Of a stretch of DNA of 64,000 nt, positions 1 to 9,461 are shown piece by piece (position 1 is the first letter of the stretch; every line of letters begins with the position of its first letter). Source of the DNA: Fidelibacterota bacterium (GTDB lineage: Bacteria > Fidelibacterota > UBA8477 > JABMPR01); assembly GCA_016784025.1 (NCBI GenBank), contig JADHVL010000007.1:1-64000 (forward strand). The letters are read 5' to 3'. The notes below the pieces were generated by a model. That model saw only the letters and a program-made list of their open reading frames with translations. It made no database searches and had not been told where the DNA came from. The translations under genes and the position numbers were made by a program.

Positions 1-2
1 AC

Positions 3-1601
3 AGATATCGTGCTGCTGCCTTTACCTCTGAGGAAGTTTCCAACTATTCCAATATCACCACTATCATTTCACCCCTGACTTTCACGCCTTCTTCACTATT
101 TGCATTTCCAAATACCAATTCAATCGATTTATCCTGGCAGGATAACTGTATCTTTGAAACAGGCTTTCATATAGAACGCGATGTGGGTTCTGGATTTGTT
201 TTGTTAGCTGATGTGGGAACTGATGTCACGACATATTCGGATGGAGATCTGGTTGAAGGTGTAACATACAGGTATCGTGTTTCTGCCTTTACCGCTACAC
301 TTCAATCGAATTATAGCGCCACCATTACCGTTGAATCTCCTATTGCCTTTACACCAGTAAATTTTCTGGCAGTGACTCAGAATAATAGCATTGATCTATC
401 CTGGACAGACAATTGTTCTTTTGAAGATGGATTTACAATTGAACGGGATGATGGATCAGGCACTTTTGTTGAAATTGGTAATCTGGGAGCCAACTACACC
501 TTCTTTTCAGATGATGATCTGGAATATTACACGATCTATCGCTATCGTGTAGCCGCCTATACGGCAACTGAGACATCAAATTATACACCGATTATTAATG
601 TGCAATCCCCTGTGGACATAACACCTTCAGATCTGGTAGCAACCTCATTCGATACGGAGATTCTTCTGGAATGGCAGGACAATTCAACTGCAGAAGAAGG
701 TTTCAGAATCTATCGTAATGATGGTACAGGATTCGACTATGATAATCCGCTGGTTTCAGTGAGCGCAGATGTTACCGAATATACAGACTACAGTCCGACG
801 TATGGAATTGAGTATAGTTATGTGGTTTCAGCTTTTGCCAATGGCCAGGAATCAGATTATACAAATGAAGCCATAGGAAGCATTGCCTGGCTATACTCCG
901 AATGGGAAACCATTACAGCTGGTACCTATTCACTCGGTCATTCAAGTGTTCTACCACTAGGTGAGTATGAGCATAACATCCCGGCTGATTTTGAGATGAT
1001 GCGTTATGAAGTGACCAACAATCAGTACACTGCCTTTATGGAAGAAGCCCTGGTCGCTGGTGAGATCTTTTACGATGATTTGGTAACAAATTTTCGAGGC
1101 GGTGCAGTTGACAGTGTGGTCTATAATCTGGCCATGACAGGCGGTCACATTCAATGGGATGGTTCCGCTTTCTCAATAGATCCAGGCTATGAGCTTCATC
1201 CAGTAGTAGGCGTTACCTGGCATGGTGCTGATGCATTCGCCACCTTCTATGAGTGGTCACTTCCAACTGAAGCAGAATGGGAAGTTGCTGCCCGTGCAGA
1301 TACGGAATTCGACTATCCCTGGGGTAATACCGATCCAGATTGTGATCTGGCAAATTTCTCAGGTTGCTCTGATGAAATGCTACCTGTGGGTCAAACTTCT
1401 GGCGTAAGTCCCTTTAACATTTACGACATGGTAGGTAATGCCTGGGAATGGACAAGCTCCTTCTATGATGGTGCCAATGATTCCTATGTATTACGTGGCG
1501 GCAGTTGGTCCAACTACACAGACAACCTCAAGGTCTGGTATCGCAGTGAGGGCATTCCCACTGCAGCCTATAACACCATCGGTTTTCGTTGTGTGAGATA
1601 G
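3..1601 (+). CDS. Fibronectin type III repeat protein with C-terminal formylglycine-generating-enzyme (FGE/SUMF1)-like domain; 5' end lies outside the window
   Basis: Frame is open back to the window edge (RYRAAAFTSEEVSNYSN...). Repeated 'YRYRVAAYTATETSNYT' FN3-like units, then FGE-like 'LPTEAEWEVAARA...YPWGN...NIYDMVGNAWEWTSS...LRGGSWSN...IGFRCVR'. Confidence 0.85.
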   Translation, partial: RYRAAAFTSEEVSNYSNITTIISPLTFTPSSLFAFPNTNSIDLSWQDNCIFETGFHIERDVGSGFVLLADVGTDVTTYSDGDLVEGVTYRYRVSAFTATLQSNYSATITVESPIAFTPVNFLAVTQNNSIDLSWTDNCSFEDGFTIERDDGSGTFVEIGNLGANYTFFSDDDLEYYTIYRYRVAAYTATETSNYTPIINVQSPVDITPSDLVATSFDTEILLEWQDNSTAEEGFRIYRNDGTGFDYDNPLVSVSADVTEYTDYSPTYGIEYSYVVSAFANGQESDYTNEAIGSIAWLYSEWETITAGTYSLGHSSVLPLGEYEHNIPADFEMMRYEVTNNQYTAFMEEALVAGEIFYDDLVTNFRGGAVDSVVYNLAMTGGHIQWDGSAFSIDPGYELHPVVGVTWHGADAFATFYEWSLPTEAEWEVAARADTEFDYPWGNTDPDCDLANFSGCSDEMLPVGQTSGVSPFNIYDMVGNAWEWTSSFYDGANDSYVLRGGSWSNYTDNLKVWYRSEGIPTAAYNTIGFRCVR

Positions 1602-1624
1602 TTCAGAACTCAAGCAAAATCAAG

Positions 1625-1653
1625 AACACCCTTCCCTAGTGAAGGGTGTTTTC
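1625..1653 (+). terminator. Rho-independent terminator
   Basis: Perfect 10-bp stem AACACCCTTC / GAAGGGTGTT with 6-nt loop, followed by TT, just after the stop at 1601. Confidence 0.75.
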
Positions 1654-1789
1654 ATATATATAGATACGTATTGATAATCAGCATTGCCGTCAAAATGTGA
1701 TTAATCTGTATACTGAAATATTTTTGAATTAGCAGGCTTCTAAAGCATACTTCAGGCCTGAGAATTAATATCCTTATTTGGAGACTCCA

Positions 1790-4700
1790 ATGCGTTTGAA
1801 ACTGAATCCTGTATCCTATTTCCTCGTAACAATTTTACTGCTCACCAGTGGGATGGGGCGTGCTCGACACGCTACTGAAGCTACGGATCTTTTTCAGGAT
1901 CGATCCAATCCAAGATTGGGAAGAATCATCGATATGAGTCCTGGAACTCTCATCAATGATTATCAAAATGCCGCAGCTACGACAGGTCTGGGAGATCAAT
2001 ATTCCAACACCCCGAGCTGGCAGTTTTCTGACCTCAGGACAGACAGCGTAGACTTTGGCTGGATGCAGGAATTTGGTTCAAACACCATGCCCAGCACCGA
2101 TGTGTTGACAGGAATGACCACCGATGCCTCTGGAAATGTTTATGTAACTGGAAATAGCGATTTTGAATGGCTCACCATTAAATATGATGCCTCAGGTACC
2201 CTGGTCTGGAGCCAGACCTACTCCGAAGCTGGCATAACAGATACCTATGGAGATGGGATTCAGGTGGATACTTCAGGCAATGTATATGTCAGTGGCTATC
2301 GCTGGGGTCCATTTATTGACTCGGATATATTGCTCATCAAATATGACCCATCGGGCACACAGCAATGGGTGGCTGAGTATGCAGGTGCAGGTCTTAACAA
2401 TGATTTCCCCAATGACATAGAGTTGGATTCTCAGGGAAATATCTTTGTCGGGGGGTATAGTTATAGTGCCACTGTTGACGCTGATTTTGCTACACTGAAA
2501 TTTGACAATGATGGCAATTTGCTCTGGGATATGCTTTTTAATGGCAGCGCCTGGGGCGATGATTGGATCACGGATATTGCTCTGGATGATAGCGGCAATG
2601 TTCATGTAGCTGGAATCACTGCAGGAGAGAGCAGCAATGATGATTATGGGATCATCAAATATGCAGCAGATGGTACCCTTTTATGGGCGACCCAATTCGA
2701 TGGGATCACAGGCACGGATTGGGCAACCAGCATCGCAGTGGATACCATGGGTCAGACCTATGTAACTGGTGTGAGTCAACATTATGATGACTATATAGAT
2801 TACTACACTTTAAAACTCGATTCAGCAGGAGCTGAAGTCTGGGGAATCCGCTGGGGGGCTTCAGGTGATGGTGATAGTTGGGCTTCTGATATTGTTGTTG
2901 ACGATAGCCTGAATGTTACCGTTACTGGAGTTAGCTATGGAGGTCAGTTTGGTTTTGATTATGTCACGGTTCAATGGGACTCATCTGGCTCAGAATCTTG
3001 GGCTTCAAGCTATACCAATAACCTGTTTGGTGGCTATGATGAGGCAACTGCACTGATGCTTGACAGTGATAACAATGTCATCGTCACAGGTGTGACCGAA
3101 TCTGACAACCAGACAGATGATATAGTCACTGTCAAATATGATACTGCTGGCGTAGAGCTATGGTCGCGCACATTTGATGGGGGAGATGGCATCGATGATG
3201 CTGCCTTCTATCTGGGTCTTGATAGTAGCGATGGAGTCATTGTGGGAGCCCGGGCCAGCTCTACGTTAAATCTTGAGAATTATTCCATCGTCAAATATGA
3301 AGGGGATGGGACTGAGAGTTGGAATACTCAGTATGACGGACCAGGCAACAGTCTGGATATTGGTCTGGCTTTAACCACAGATGGTTCCAGCAATGCCTAC
3401 GTCGCTGGAATCCTCTATAGCCCCGTGAGCGGCGCAGATATCTCCATCATTAAATATGATACCACAGGTATTGTGGAATGGTCCAGGGCGTACAACGGTG
3501 CTGGTAACAGGCATGATGTAGCTCGCGATATTGCATCTGATCCCGAAGGCAATGTGATCATCACAGGATATAGTGAAACCGCACTTGGTGACAGGGATAT
3601 GATCACATTAAAATATTCTGCTGAGGGTGATCAACTATGGGTGGTCACTTATGACGGTCCAGGAAATAATGATGATGAAGCCACCAGGATGCTGGTAGAT
3701 AACAATGGACATGTCTATGTAACTGGACATAGTAGCGGTAATCTGACCAACTTTGATTATACAACCATCAAGTATGATGCTTCAGGTAACGAGACCTGGG
3801 TTTCCAGATATGTTGGACCCAATTATGGCAGTGATGCCGCCGTGGATCTGGTGTTGGATGATGACGAGAATATCTATGTCACGGGCTCAAGCTACCGAAT
3901 GGGTTTTAATATCGATTATACCACGGTAAAATATGATATGTTTGGAACTGAGGAATGGGTGGTGCGCCACAACGGCGCTGTGAACTCCAATGACTACGCC
4001 ACAGCAATTGATCTTGATACCCAGGGGAACATATATGTCACCGGGTTTACTGTGGGAGCATCGTTAAATGATGATATTACCACAATCAAATACACACCTG
4101 ATGGAAATGAAGTCTGGGTGAGAGATTTCAATGGTGAAGCTGATTTTGAGGACAGGGCAACTCATCTCTCCGTTGATAATCGAGGTGGAGTGGTGGTGAG
4201 TGGCACGACCTATGGTCTCGCCGGCGGCAAAGATTTTGTAACCCTGAAGTACAATTCTGCAGGTGTCCTCCAATGGACCAATATTTATGGTGGTGCAGGC
4301 CTCGGAGAGGATCAACTCCAATCCATGACCAGAGATGGTACAGGAGCCATTTACGTGACAGGTCAGAGTTTATCTGAATCCGGTAGTTTTGACTATACCA
4401 CACTGAAATACTCAGAAGGGGGTGAACAACTCTGGGAAAAGAACTACACAGGTTCTGGATATTCCTATGACGATCCCTCAGATATTGTTGTGGATTCCCG
4501 CGGAACTGTCTGGGTGACAGGAAGTACCCACTATATGCTCCTGGGTGATTTTGATTGGAGCTATGCCATCACAATCCAATATTTGCAGAATCTATACCCA
4601 GTATCCATTGAACCTGAATTGCCAGTGAGCTATGCACTGGATCAGAATTATCCCAACCCGTTCAACCCACAAACCACCCTTCATTACCATATCCCTGAAG

Positions 4701-4927
4701 CACAGGATGTCTCACTGGTGATTTATAATATTCAGGGTCAAGAGGTGGTAACGCTTGATGCTGGACACAAATTGGCAGGAGTGTATAGTGTCAATTGGGA
4801 TGCCAGAGATCAACGGGGTGATTTGGTGAGTACTGGAGTGTATTTTTGCCATCTGCAGGTCGTAGATCCCGCCACAGGCGGGGCTGGAGATTACAGCCAA
4901 ACCATAAAAATGATATATTTAAAATAA
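1790..4927 (+). CDS. Secreted SBBP-repeat beta-propeller protein with C-terminal T9SS-type sorting domain
   Basis: Many 'D.SGNVYVTG.S....D..T.KYD..G...W' repeats; tail 'YALDQNYPNPFNPQTTLHYHIPEAQDVSLVIYNIQGQEVVTL...QTIKMIYLK'. ATG at 1790 preferred over the TTG at 1778 because GGAG lies just upstream; signal peptide-like N-terminus. Confidence 0.9.
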   Translation: MRLKLNPVSYFLVTILLLTSGMGRARHATEATDLFQDRSNPRLGRIIDMSPGTLINDYQNAAATTGLGDQYSNTPSWQFSDLRTDSVDFGWMQEFGSNTMPSTDVLTGMTTDASGNVYVTGNSDFEWLTIKYDASGTLVWSQTYSEAGITDTYGDGIQVDTSGNVYVSGYRWGPFIDSDILLIKYDPSGTQQWVAEYAGAGLNNDFPNDIELDSQGNIFVGGYSYSATVDADFATLKFDNDGNLLWDMLFNGSAWGDDWITDIALDDSGNVHVAGITAGESSNDDYGIIKYAADGTLLWATQFDGITGTDWATSIAVDTMGQTYVTGVSQHYDDYIDYYTLKLDSAGAEVWGIRWGASGDGDSWASDIVVDDSLNVTVTGVSYGGQFGFDYVTVQWDSSGSESWASSYTNNLFGGYDEATALMLDSDNNVIVTGVTESDNQTDDIVTVKYDTAGVELWSRTFDGGDGIDDAAFYLGLDSSDGVIVGARASSTLNLENYSIVKYEGDGTESWNTQYDGPGNSLDIGLALTTDGSSNAYVAGILYSPVSGADISIIKYDTTGIVEWSRAYNGAGNRHDVARDIASDPEGNVIITGYSETALGDRDMITLKYSAEGDQLWVVTYDGPGNNDDEATRMLVDNNGHVYVTGHSSGNLTNFDYTTIKYDASGNETWVSRYVGPNYGSDAAVDLVLDDDENIYVTGSSYRMGFNIDYTTVKYDMFGTEEWVVRHNGAVNSNDYATAIDLDTQGNIYVTGFTVGASLNDDITTIKYTPDGNEVWVRDFNGEADFEDRATHLSVDNRGGVVVSGTTYGLAGGKDFVTLKYNSAGVLQWTNIYGGAGLGEDQLQSMTRDGTGAIYVTGQSLSESGSFDYTTLKYSEGGEQLWEKNYTGSGYSYDDPSDIVVDSRGTVWVTGSTHYMLLGDFDWSYAITIQYLQNLYPVSIEPELPVSYALDQNYPNPFNPQTTLHYHIPEAQDVSLVIYNIQGQEVVTLDAGHKLAGVYSVNWDARDQRGDLVSTGVYFCHLQVVDPATGGAGDYSQTIKMIYLK

Positions 4928-5089
4928 AATTTACCAATCGTAGATCCCGAAGGGGCGCAGATTGGTTTATCCATCGCCCACCACGGTGAAGTCCCATAAG
5001 GACAAAGACTGGTAGCTCTCAGGCCATAGAGGGATGATCTATCTCAAATAGGACACGATTTTTATCGATATCAAAAATGGGAGGTTCAA

Positions 5090-5473
5090 ATGAGGTCTCC
5101 GGAAGAACAGGAAGTTCTAAAAACAATCACAACTTGGAACGACCATTTTGCCAATAATCGTACCGATGAATACTTTAAATTCTTAAGTGATGATGTCACC
5201 TTATTCATAGGGTCATCACCCTATCGAATTGATGGGATTATTCATGATAGAGAGGAGTTCGAATTCGCTCTCAATCAGGGCTGGACCAGAGTTGGGTATT
5301 TCCAGATGCTACAGATGGATATTCGGGTTTATGGTGAAACAGCAGTGGCAACCTACCACACCAGGGGTGGCTACGGTATTGAACCCAAGACCGTTTTTGT
5401 GAAAGAGACAAATGTGCTGGTGAAACAAGGCAAAGATTGGAAGATTGTTCACATTCATGTATCATCGGTGTAA
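5090..5473 (+). CDS. SnoaL/NTF2-like (DUF4440-type) small protein
   Basis: 127 aa; 'EEQEVLKTITTWNDHFANNRTDEYFKFLSDDVTLF...GKDWKIVHIHVSSV' is typical of the cystatin-like NTF2 fold. Confidence 0.75.
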   Translation: MRSPEEQEVLKTITTWNDHFANNRTDEYFKFLSDDVTLFIGSSPYRIDGIIHDREEFEFALNQGWTRVGYFQMLQMDIRVYGETAVATYHTRGGYGIEPKTVFVKETNVLVKQGKDWKIVHIHVSSV

Positions 5474-5597
5474 GCATAGTGCATATATCCTCCGCGGCCA
5501 GCTTTCCTTGAGGCTTGAATAGCAAGAGGTTATACTTATCTTGCCACACTTATCGAATGATTATAGATCAACAAGACACACACCAGGGAGAAATATT

Positions 5598-5738
5598 ATG
5601 GTCGATCAAAAACTAGCAAATAAATCCAAAGAACGGCGAGGGGAAGATCGCCGCAAACAGGACATTGCAGTCGAGATAGACAGACGCAAGCATGAGAATA
5701 GACGAACTCAAGAAGATCGTCGACTTAAAGCTAGATGA
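5598..5738 (+). CDS. Small highly charged Arg-rich protein
   Basis: ATG at 5598: MVDQKLANKSKERRGEDRRKQDIAVEIDRRKHENRRTQEDRRLKAR; stop overlaps the start of the next CDS (ATGA). Confidence 0.5.
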   Translation: MVDQKLANKSKERRGEDRRKQDIAVEIDRRKHENRRTQEDRRLKAR

Positions 5739-6985
5739 TAAACCCCCCATTTTTCAACAGAGTTCCATACCTTATCCTTACATCTTTGTTCAGCATATTG
5801 CTGTTCACTTGTGTGGGGCCTGAGGTGAATACATCGGTAACTGATGCCGATATTCTCGCCTTTCACCACAGTATACTCACTATTGATACCCATGTGGATA
5901 CACCTCTACGCCTCAAGTACGAGGGGATTGACCTAAGTCAACATCATGACCCTTATGAATACAACAGCAAGCTGGATTTCCCCCGCATGGATGAAGGGGG
6001 TCTTGATGCGGTTTTCTTTGCCATCTGGACACCCCAGAGAGCGCGGACGGATTCAGGTCATGCTGCCATAAAGCAACAAGCAATTGACATTCTTGATTTA
6101 ACCGAAGCAGAGATAAGCAGGTTTCCTCAGTCAGCTGAAATTGTGACTCGCTCTCAGGACGCAAGTCGACTTCAAGTTGCAGGCAAACATGCCATATATC
6201 TTGGTCTGGAAAATGGGTACCCCATAGGTACAGATATAAATAACGTGGATTTGTTTTATCAACGGGGTATTCGCTATATCACCCTGTGTCATATGACTAA
6301 TAACGAAATTTGTGATTCATCCAATGACACTCCTGAGTTTGGAGGGTTGAGCCCTTTTGGTGTAGAGGTGATCGAGAGAATGAATCAGCTGGGAATGATG
6401 GTGGACATTTCCCACACCAGTGAGGCTACTGTTGAACAGGCTGTATCACTCTCACGAGCGCCAGTTATCGCATCACATTCCTGTTCCAAAGCCATGTGCG
6501 ATAATCCCAGAAATTTGAGCGACAGCCTGCTCACACTGATTGCGGCCAAGGGCGGAGTGATCCAGATGTGTCTACTCAGTGATTATATCACTCCTGATCC
6601 ACCCCAGGAAGCCCGGGATTCAGCACAGACAGTTTTAAAGCAGAAATGGAAAGGGATGGATCGCCGCTCCGACACGAATCGAGAAGTATATCGCTTGGAA
6701 TGGAGTGATCTAAACCAAAATTTCCCCAGAAAATTACCCAGTGTTGCTGATGCGGTGGATCATATAGATCACATGGTGGAATTGGTGGGTATTGATCACG
6801 TAGGCATCGGAACAGATTTTGATGGCGGAGCTGCTTTATCAGATTGCTTTGATGTGAGTGAATTGCCAAACATTACCAGAGAACTCTTCAAACGGGGTTA
6901 TAGTAAATCAGATATTCGCAAAATCTGGAGTGGAAATTTGATGCGCGTATTCACCAGGGTGGAGCAACTGGCTGAAACCCAGTAA
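5735..6985 (+). CDS. Membrane dipeptidase, peptidase family M19 (lipoprotein-like N-terminus)
   Basis: 'IDTHVDTPLRLKYEG', 'YLGLENGYPIG', 'VDISHTSEATVEQAVSLSRAPVIASHSCSKAMCDNPRNL', 'VGIGTDFDGG' motifs. Confidence 0.92.
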   Translation: MINPPFFNRVPYLILTSLFSILLFTCVGPEVNTSVTDADILAFHHSILTIDTHVDTPLRLKYEGIDLSQHHDPYEYNSKLDFPRMDEGGLDAVFFAIWTPQRARTDSGHAAIKQQAIDILDLTEAEISRFPQSAEIVTRSQDASRLQVAGKHAIYLGLENGYPIGTDINNVDLFYQRGIRYITLCHMTNNEICDSSNDTPEFGGLSPFGVEVIERMNQLGMMVDISHTSEATVEQAVSLSRAPVIASHSCSKAMCDNPRNLSDSLLTLIAAKGGVIQMCLLSDYITPDPPQEARDSAQTVLKQKWKGMDRRSDTNREVYRLEWSDLNQNFPRKLPSVADAVDHIDHMVELVGIDHVGIGTDFDGGAALSDCFDVSELPNITRELFKRGYSKSDIRKIWSGNLMRVFTRVEQLAETQ

Positions 6986-7150
6986 CTTTTTCAGTTTCCG
7001 CGCCATCACTTAGATTCCGATTTATATTCCCTATCATGAGATTCCACCCATGACTGTTCCTGATAATTATTGATTTACATCTAATAAAGACTATAATAGT
7101 CACAAATCAATTAGCCATCTGTTTGGCAACAATTTCAGGGAGGAAAAGGT

Positions 7151-7558
7151 ATGGGTATTCAATTCGAAAGACCAGTGGAAGCAATGGCAGCAATCACTTG
7201 GTTAATTTGCAGTGCCGATGATGTGGGTTCGGTTGAGGAAAGAGATTTCCTTCACGCGCACGTCAGAAACACACAGGACTTCTCCGGAATGTCCCGTGAT
7301 GATTTTTGTACTTTGCTGGCATCAACTCGTACCAAATTATTCAAGAATTTTGACAACAATGGATTCTGTCTGGCTCCACCTGCCATTGATGAAGTCATTA
7401 CTTCGGCAGGAGCTATGCTGAATGCAGATCAGAAATTTCAGGCCTATGTCATGGCCGTAGAGTTGGCCAAATCAGATGGTCTTGTTGATGAGGAAAAAGT
7501 AATTCTGGAAAAACTTAGATCCCGTTTTCAAATCTCCTTTGATATGACCAACCAGTGA
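7151..7558 (+). CDS. TerB-like (tellurite resistance TerB family) protein
   Basis: 135 aa; 'AMAAITWLICSADDVGSVEERDFL...AYVMAVELAKSDGLVDEEKVILEKLRSRFQIS' is TerB-like helical repeat pattern. Confidence 0.7.
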   Translation: MGIQFERPVEAMAAITWLICSADDVGSVEERDFLHAHVRNTQDFSGMSRDDFCTLLASTRTKLFKNFDNNGFCLAPPAIDEVITSAGAMLNADQKFQAYVMAVELAKSDGLVDEEKVILEKLRSRFQISFDMTNQ

Positions 7559-7560
7559 CC

Positions 7561-8178
7561 ATGATGATTAAAAAAGGCTATTTCATCATTACGGATATCA
7601 CCGGATACACCATCTTCCTTACAGAATCAGAGTTAGATCATGCTCATCACATAATTCAAGGACTTTTTGAATCTCAGCTTGAGGTAATTGGAACACCTCT
7701 ACAAATCTCCAATTTTCAAGGAGATGCCATTTTATGCCATGTCCCTGAAGAAACGGTGGGGCAGGGTGCTGACTTAATGGATCAAGTAGATGCTATTTAT
7801 GACGCATTCTCAGCCAAGATCGCTGAGATGCAAATTGATCCACCCTGCGGGTGTAATGCCTGTTCAAATATTACCATGCTGGATTTAAAAATGTTCATGC
7901 ACTATGGGGAGTATCTGGTGAAAACTGTGGGGACCAGTGATGAGATCATTGGCTCTGATGTCATCACTGCTCATCGCATGATGAAAAATGATGTGCCTGA
8001 AAAGACAGGCATTCATTCCTACCTGCTTGTCACAGAAACCGCTTTGAAAAATCTTGGTATAGAGAATGATACAAAATTTGTGAATTACACACAAAGCTAT
8101 GAGCACATCGGTGAAGTGGCTATGGGGGTTACACAATTAGGAACAGCAGCGGGGAATCCCTTCCAACCGCAAAAATAA
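7561..8178 (+). CDS. DUF2652 family protein (nucleotide cyclase-like fold)
   Basis: 'KKGYFIITDITGYTIFLTESELDHAHHIIQGLFE...FQGDAILCHVPE' and Cys-containing 'CGCNAC'. ATG 7561 follows the upstream stop by 2 nt. Confidence 0.75.
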   Translation: MMIKKGYFIITDITGYTIFLTESELDHAHHIIQGLFESQLEVIGTPLQISNFQGDAILCHVPEETVGQGADLMDQVDAIYDAFSAKIAEMQIDPPCGCNACSNITMLDLKMFMHYGEYLVKTVGTSDEIIGSDVITAHRMMKNDVPEKTGIHSYLLVTETALKNLGIENDTKFVNYTQSYEHIGEVAMGVTQLGTAAGNPFQPQK

Positions 8179-8188
8179 CTTGCTTGAC

Positions 8189-8214
8189 ACTCCCAATGAT
8201 TTCTCATGGGGAGT
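8189..8214. terminator. Possible bidirectional hairpin between convergent genes
   Basis: ACTCCC(A)ATGA-TTTC-TCATGGG(G)AGT stem-loop between stops at 8178 (+) and 8221 (-). Confidence 0.45.
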
Positions 8215-8220
8215 TAATAA

Positions 8221-8460
8221 TTAGTGATTACAAATACGCTCAGGTGCAGTGGTAAAACCACCATCTACAGGATGAAACTTACCTTTGTTCTCAAGGAAGT
8301 GGATCAGCTCATCGGCTGTCATACCCTGGGCAGAGCAGGTAAAGAATCTAGTGTCTTCACCAAACTGTTCTTGTATGGCTGAGCGGAGAGATTCTCTGGT
8401 GTAAGATTCACCAGAATTAACCATCATATGCATAACTTCGTGACCGTGTATAGTATTCAT
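8221..8460 (-). CDS. YecH family metal-binding protein (DUF2492)
   Basis: 'IHGHEVMHMMVNSGESYTRESLRSAIQEQFGEDTRFFTCSAQGMTADELIHFLENKGKF'. Confidence 0.85.
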   Translation of the reverse strand: MNTIHGHEVMHMMVNSGESYTRESLRSAIQEQFGEDTRFFTCSAQGMTADELIHFLENKGKFHPVDGGFTTAPERICNH

Positions 8461-8580
8461 TAATACCTCATTTATTGGTTCAAACTGTTTTCAAGCGCGC
8501 AGCGGTCAAACAGGTTTTGATTTCCATTGTGGGCTTGAAACCAATTTAGTCGTCGCAAGCTCCTCCGGAAATTGGTTAGG

Positions 8581-8925
8581 TTAAACACTCACCATGGTGA
8601 GTAGCATTTTGGTAGGTTCAAGGGCTTCCAGTGCGTGATTGATGCCTGCTGGCATGAGTATCAACTGACCAACTTTAACCGCTTGGGTTGTCTGATCAAT
8701 CGTGATATTCATTTCGCCTGACAGAATCTGCACATAGGCATCCATGGGGCTGGAATGACCACTCAAAGCCTGCCCCGTATCAAAAGCAAAAAGTGTTAAA
8801 TTCATATTTGGAGACTTTCTTAGAGTCTTACTTACAATTGCTCCAGGGTTGACCTGGATATCCTGTAACAAATCTTGAATTTGACCAGGTTGTAAACCTT
8901 TGTCTAAACTAATTTTATCATTCAC
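8581..8925 (-). CDS. Cupin domain protein
   Basis: 'GHSSPMDAYVQILSGEMNITIDQTTQAVKVGQLILMPAGINHALEALEPTKMLLTMV'. Confidence 0.85.
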   Translation of the reverse strand: MNDKISLDKGLQPGQIQDLLQDIQVNPGAIVSKTLRKSPNMNLTLFAFDTGQALSGHSSPMDAYVQILSGEMNITIDQTTQAVKVGQLILMPAGINHALEALEPTKMLLTMVSV

Positions 8926-9351
8926 TTAGTATGCACTCCCAGTGGTAGGTTGAAATTGAGCAACGGTTGTATTTTCAAGCATTTTTCTGGATGCTTCACG
9001 GATGGGGCCCCATTTATCGTGGACGGGGCAGGGTGATTCTGCGCTACAGGTCGGTAAACCAAGAACGCAGCTTTCAAACACAGAGTTACCATCAATAATT
9101 AGAATTATATCCAGCAAGGACATGGAATTGGGATCTCTGGCCAATGAAAAACCACCGGATTTACCACGATGTGATTGGATGATGCCATCCTTTACCAGGC
9201 TTTGCAGTGTTTTGGAAATAAAATCCCGAGAGATATCCAAATCAGTGGCAATTTGTTCAGCGGAAATGTTGCCCATATATTGTTTTTCGGCCAGGTATAA
9301 AATTCCCTGGAGGGCGTATTCACATTTTCTGGAAAATAGGACTGTCATCAT
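8926..9351 (-). CDS. Rrf2 family transcriptional regulator, probably Fe-S binding
   Basis: 'LFSRKCEYALQGILYLAEKQ...ISAEQIATDLDISRDFISKTLQSLVKDGIIQSHRGKSGGFSLARDP' winged helix plus Cys cluster 'CVLGLPTCSAESPCPVHDKW'. Confidence 0.9.
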   Translation of the reverse strand: MMTVLFSRKCEYALQGILYLAEKQYMGNISAEQIATDLDISRDFISKTLQSLVKDGIIQSHRGKSGGFSLARDPNSMSLLDIILIIDGNSVFESCVLGLPTCSAESPCPVHDKWGPIREASRKMLENTTVAQFQPTTGSAY

Positions 9352-9402
9352 TCACTCTTCACTGATTATAATTGGCTTTAGACTCAAATACAATCATAAT
9401 CG

Positions 9403-9434
9403 GAGTATATAGTCCGAATTAAAATTATATACTC
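9403..9434. promoter_or_regulatory. Candidate operator upstream of the Rrf2 gene
   Basis: Perfect 9-bp inverted repeat GAGTATATA (9403-9411) / TATATACTC (9426-9434); nested near-palindrome CGGAGTATATAGTCCG (9401-9416). Confidence 0.45.
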
Positions 9435-9461
9435 AATACCTTGTGATAAATTCAGGGTGGC

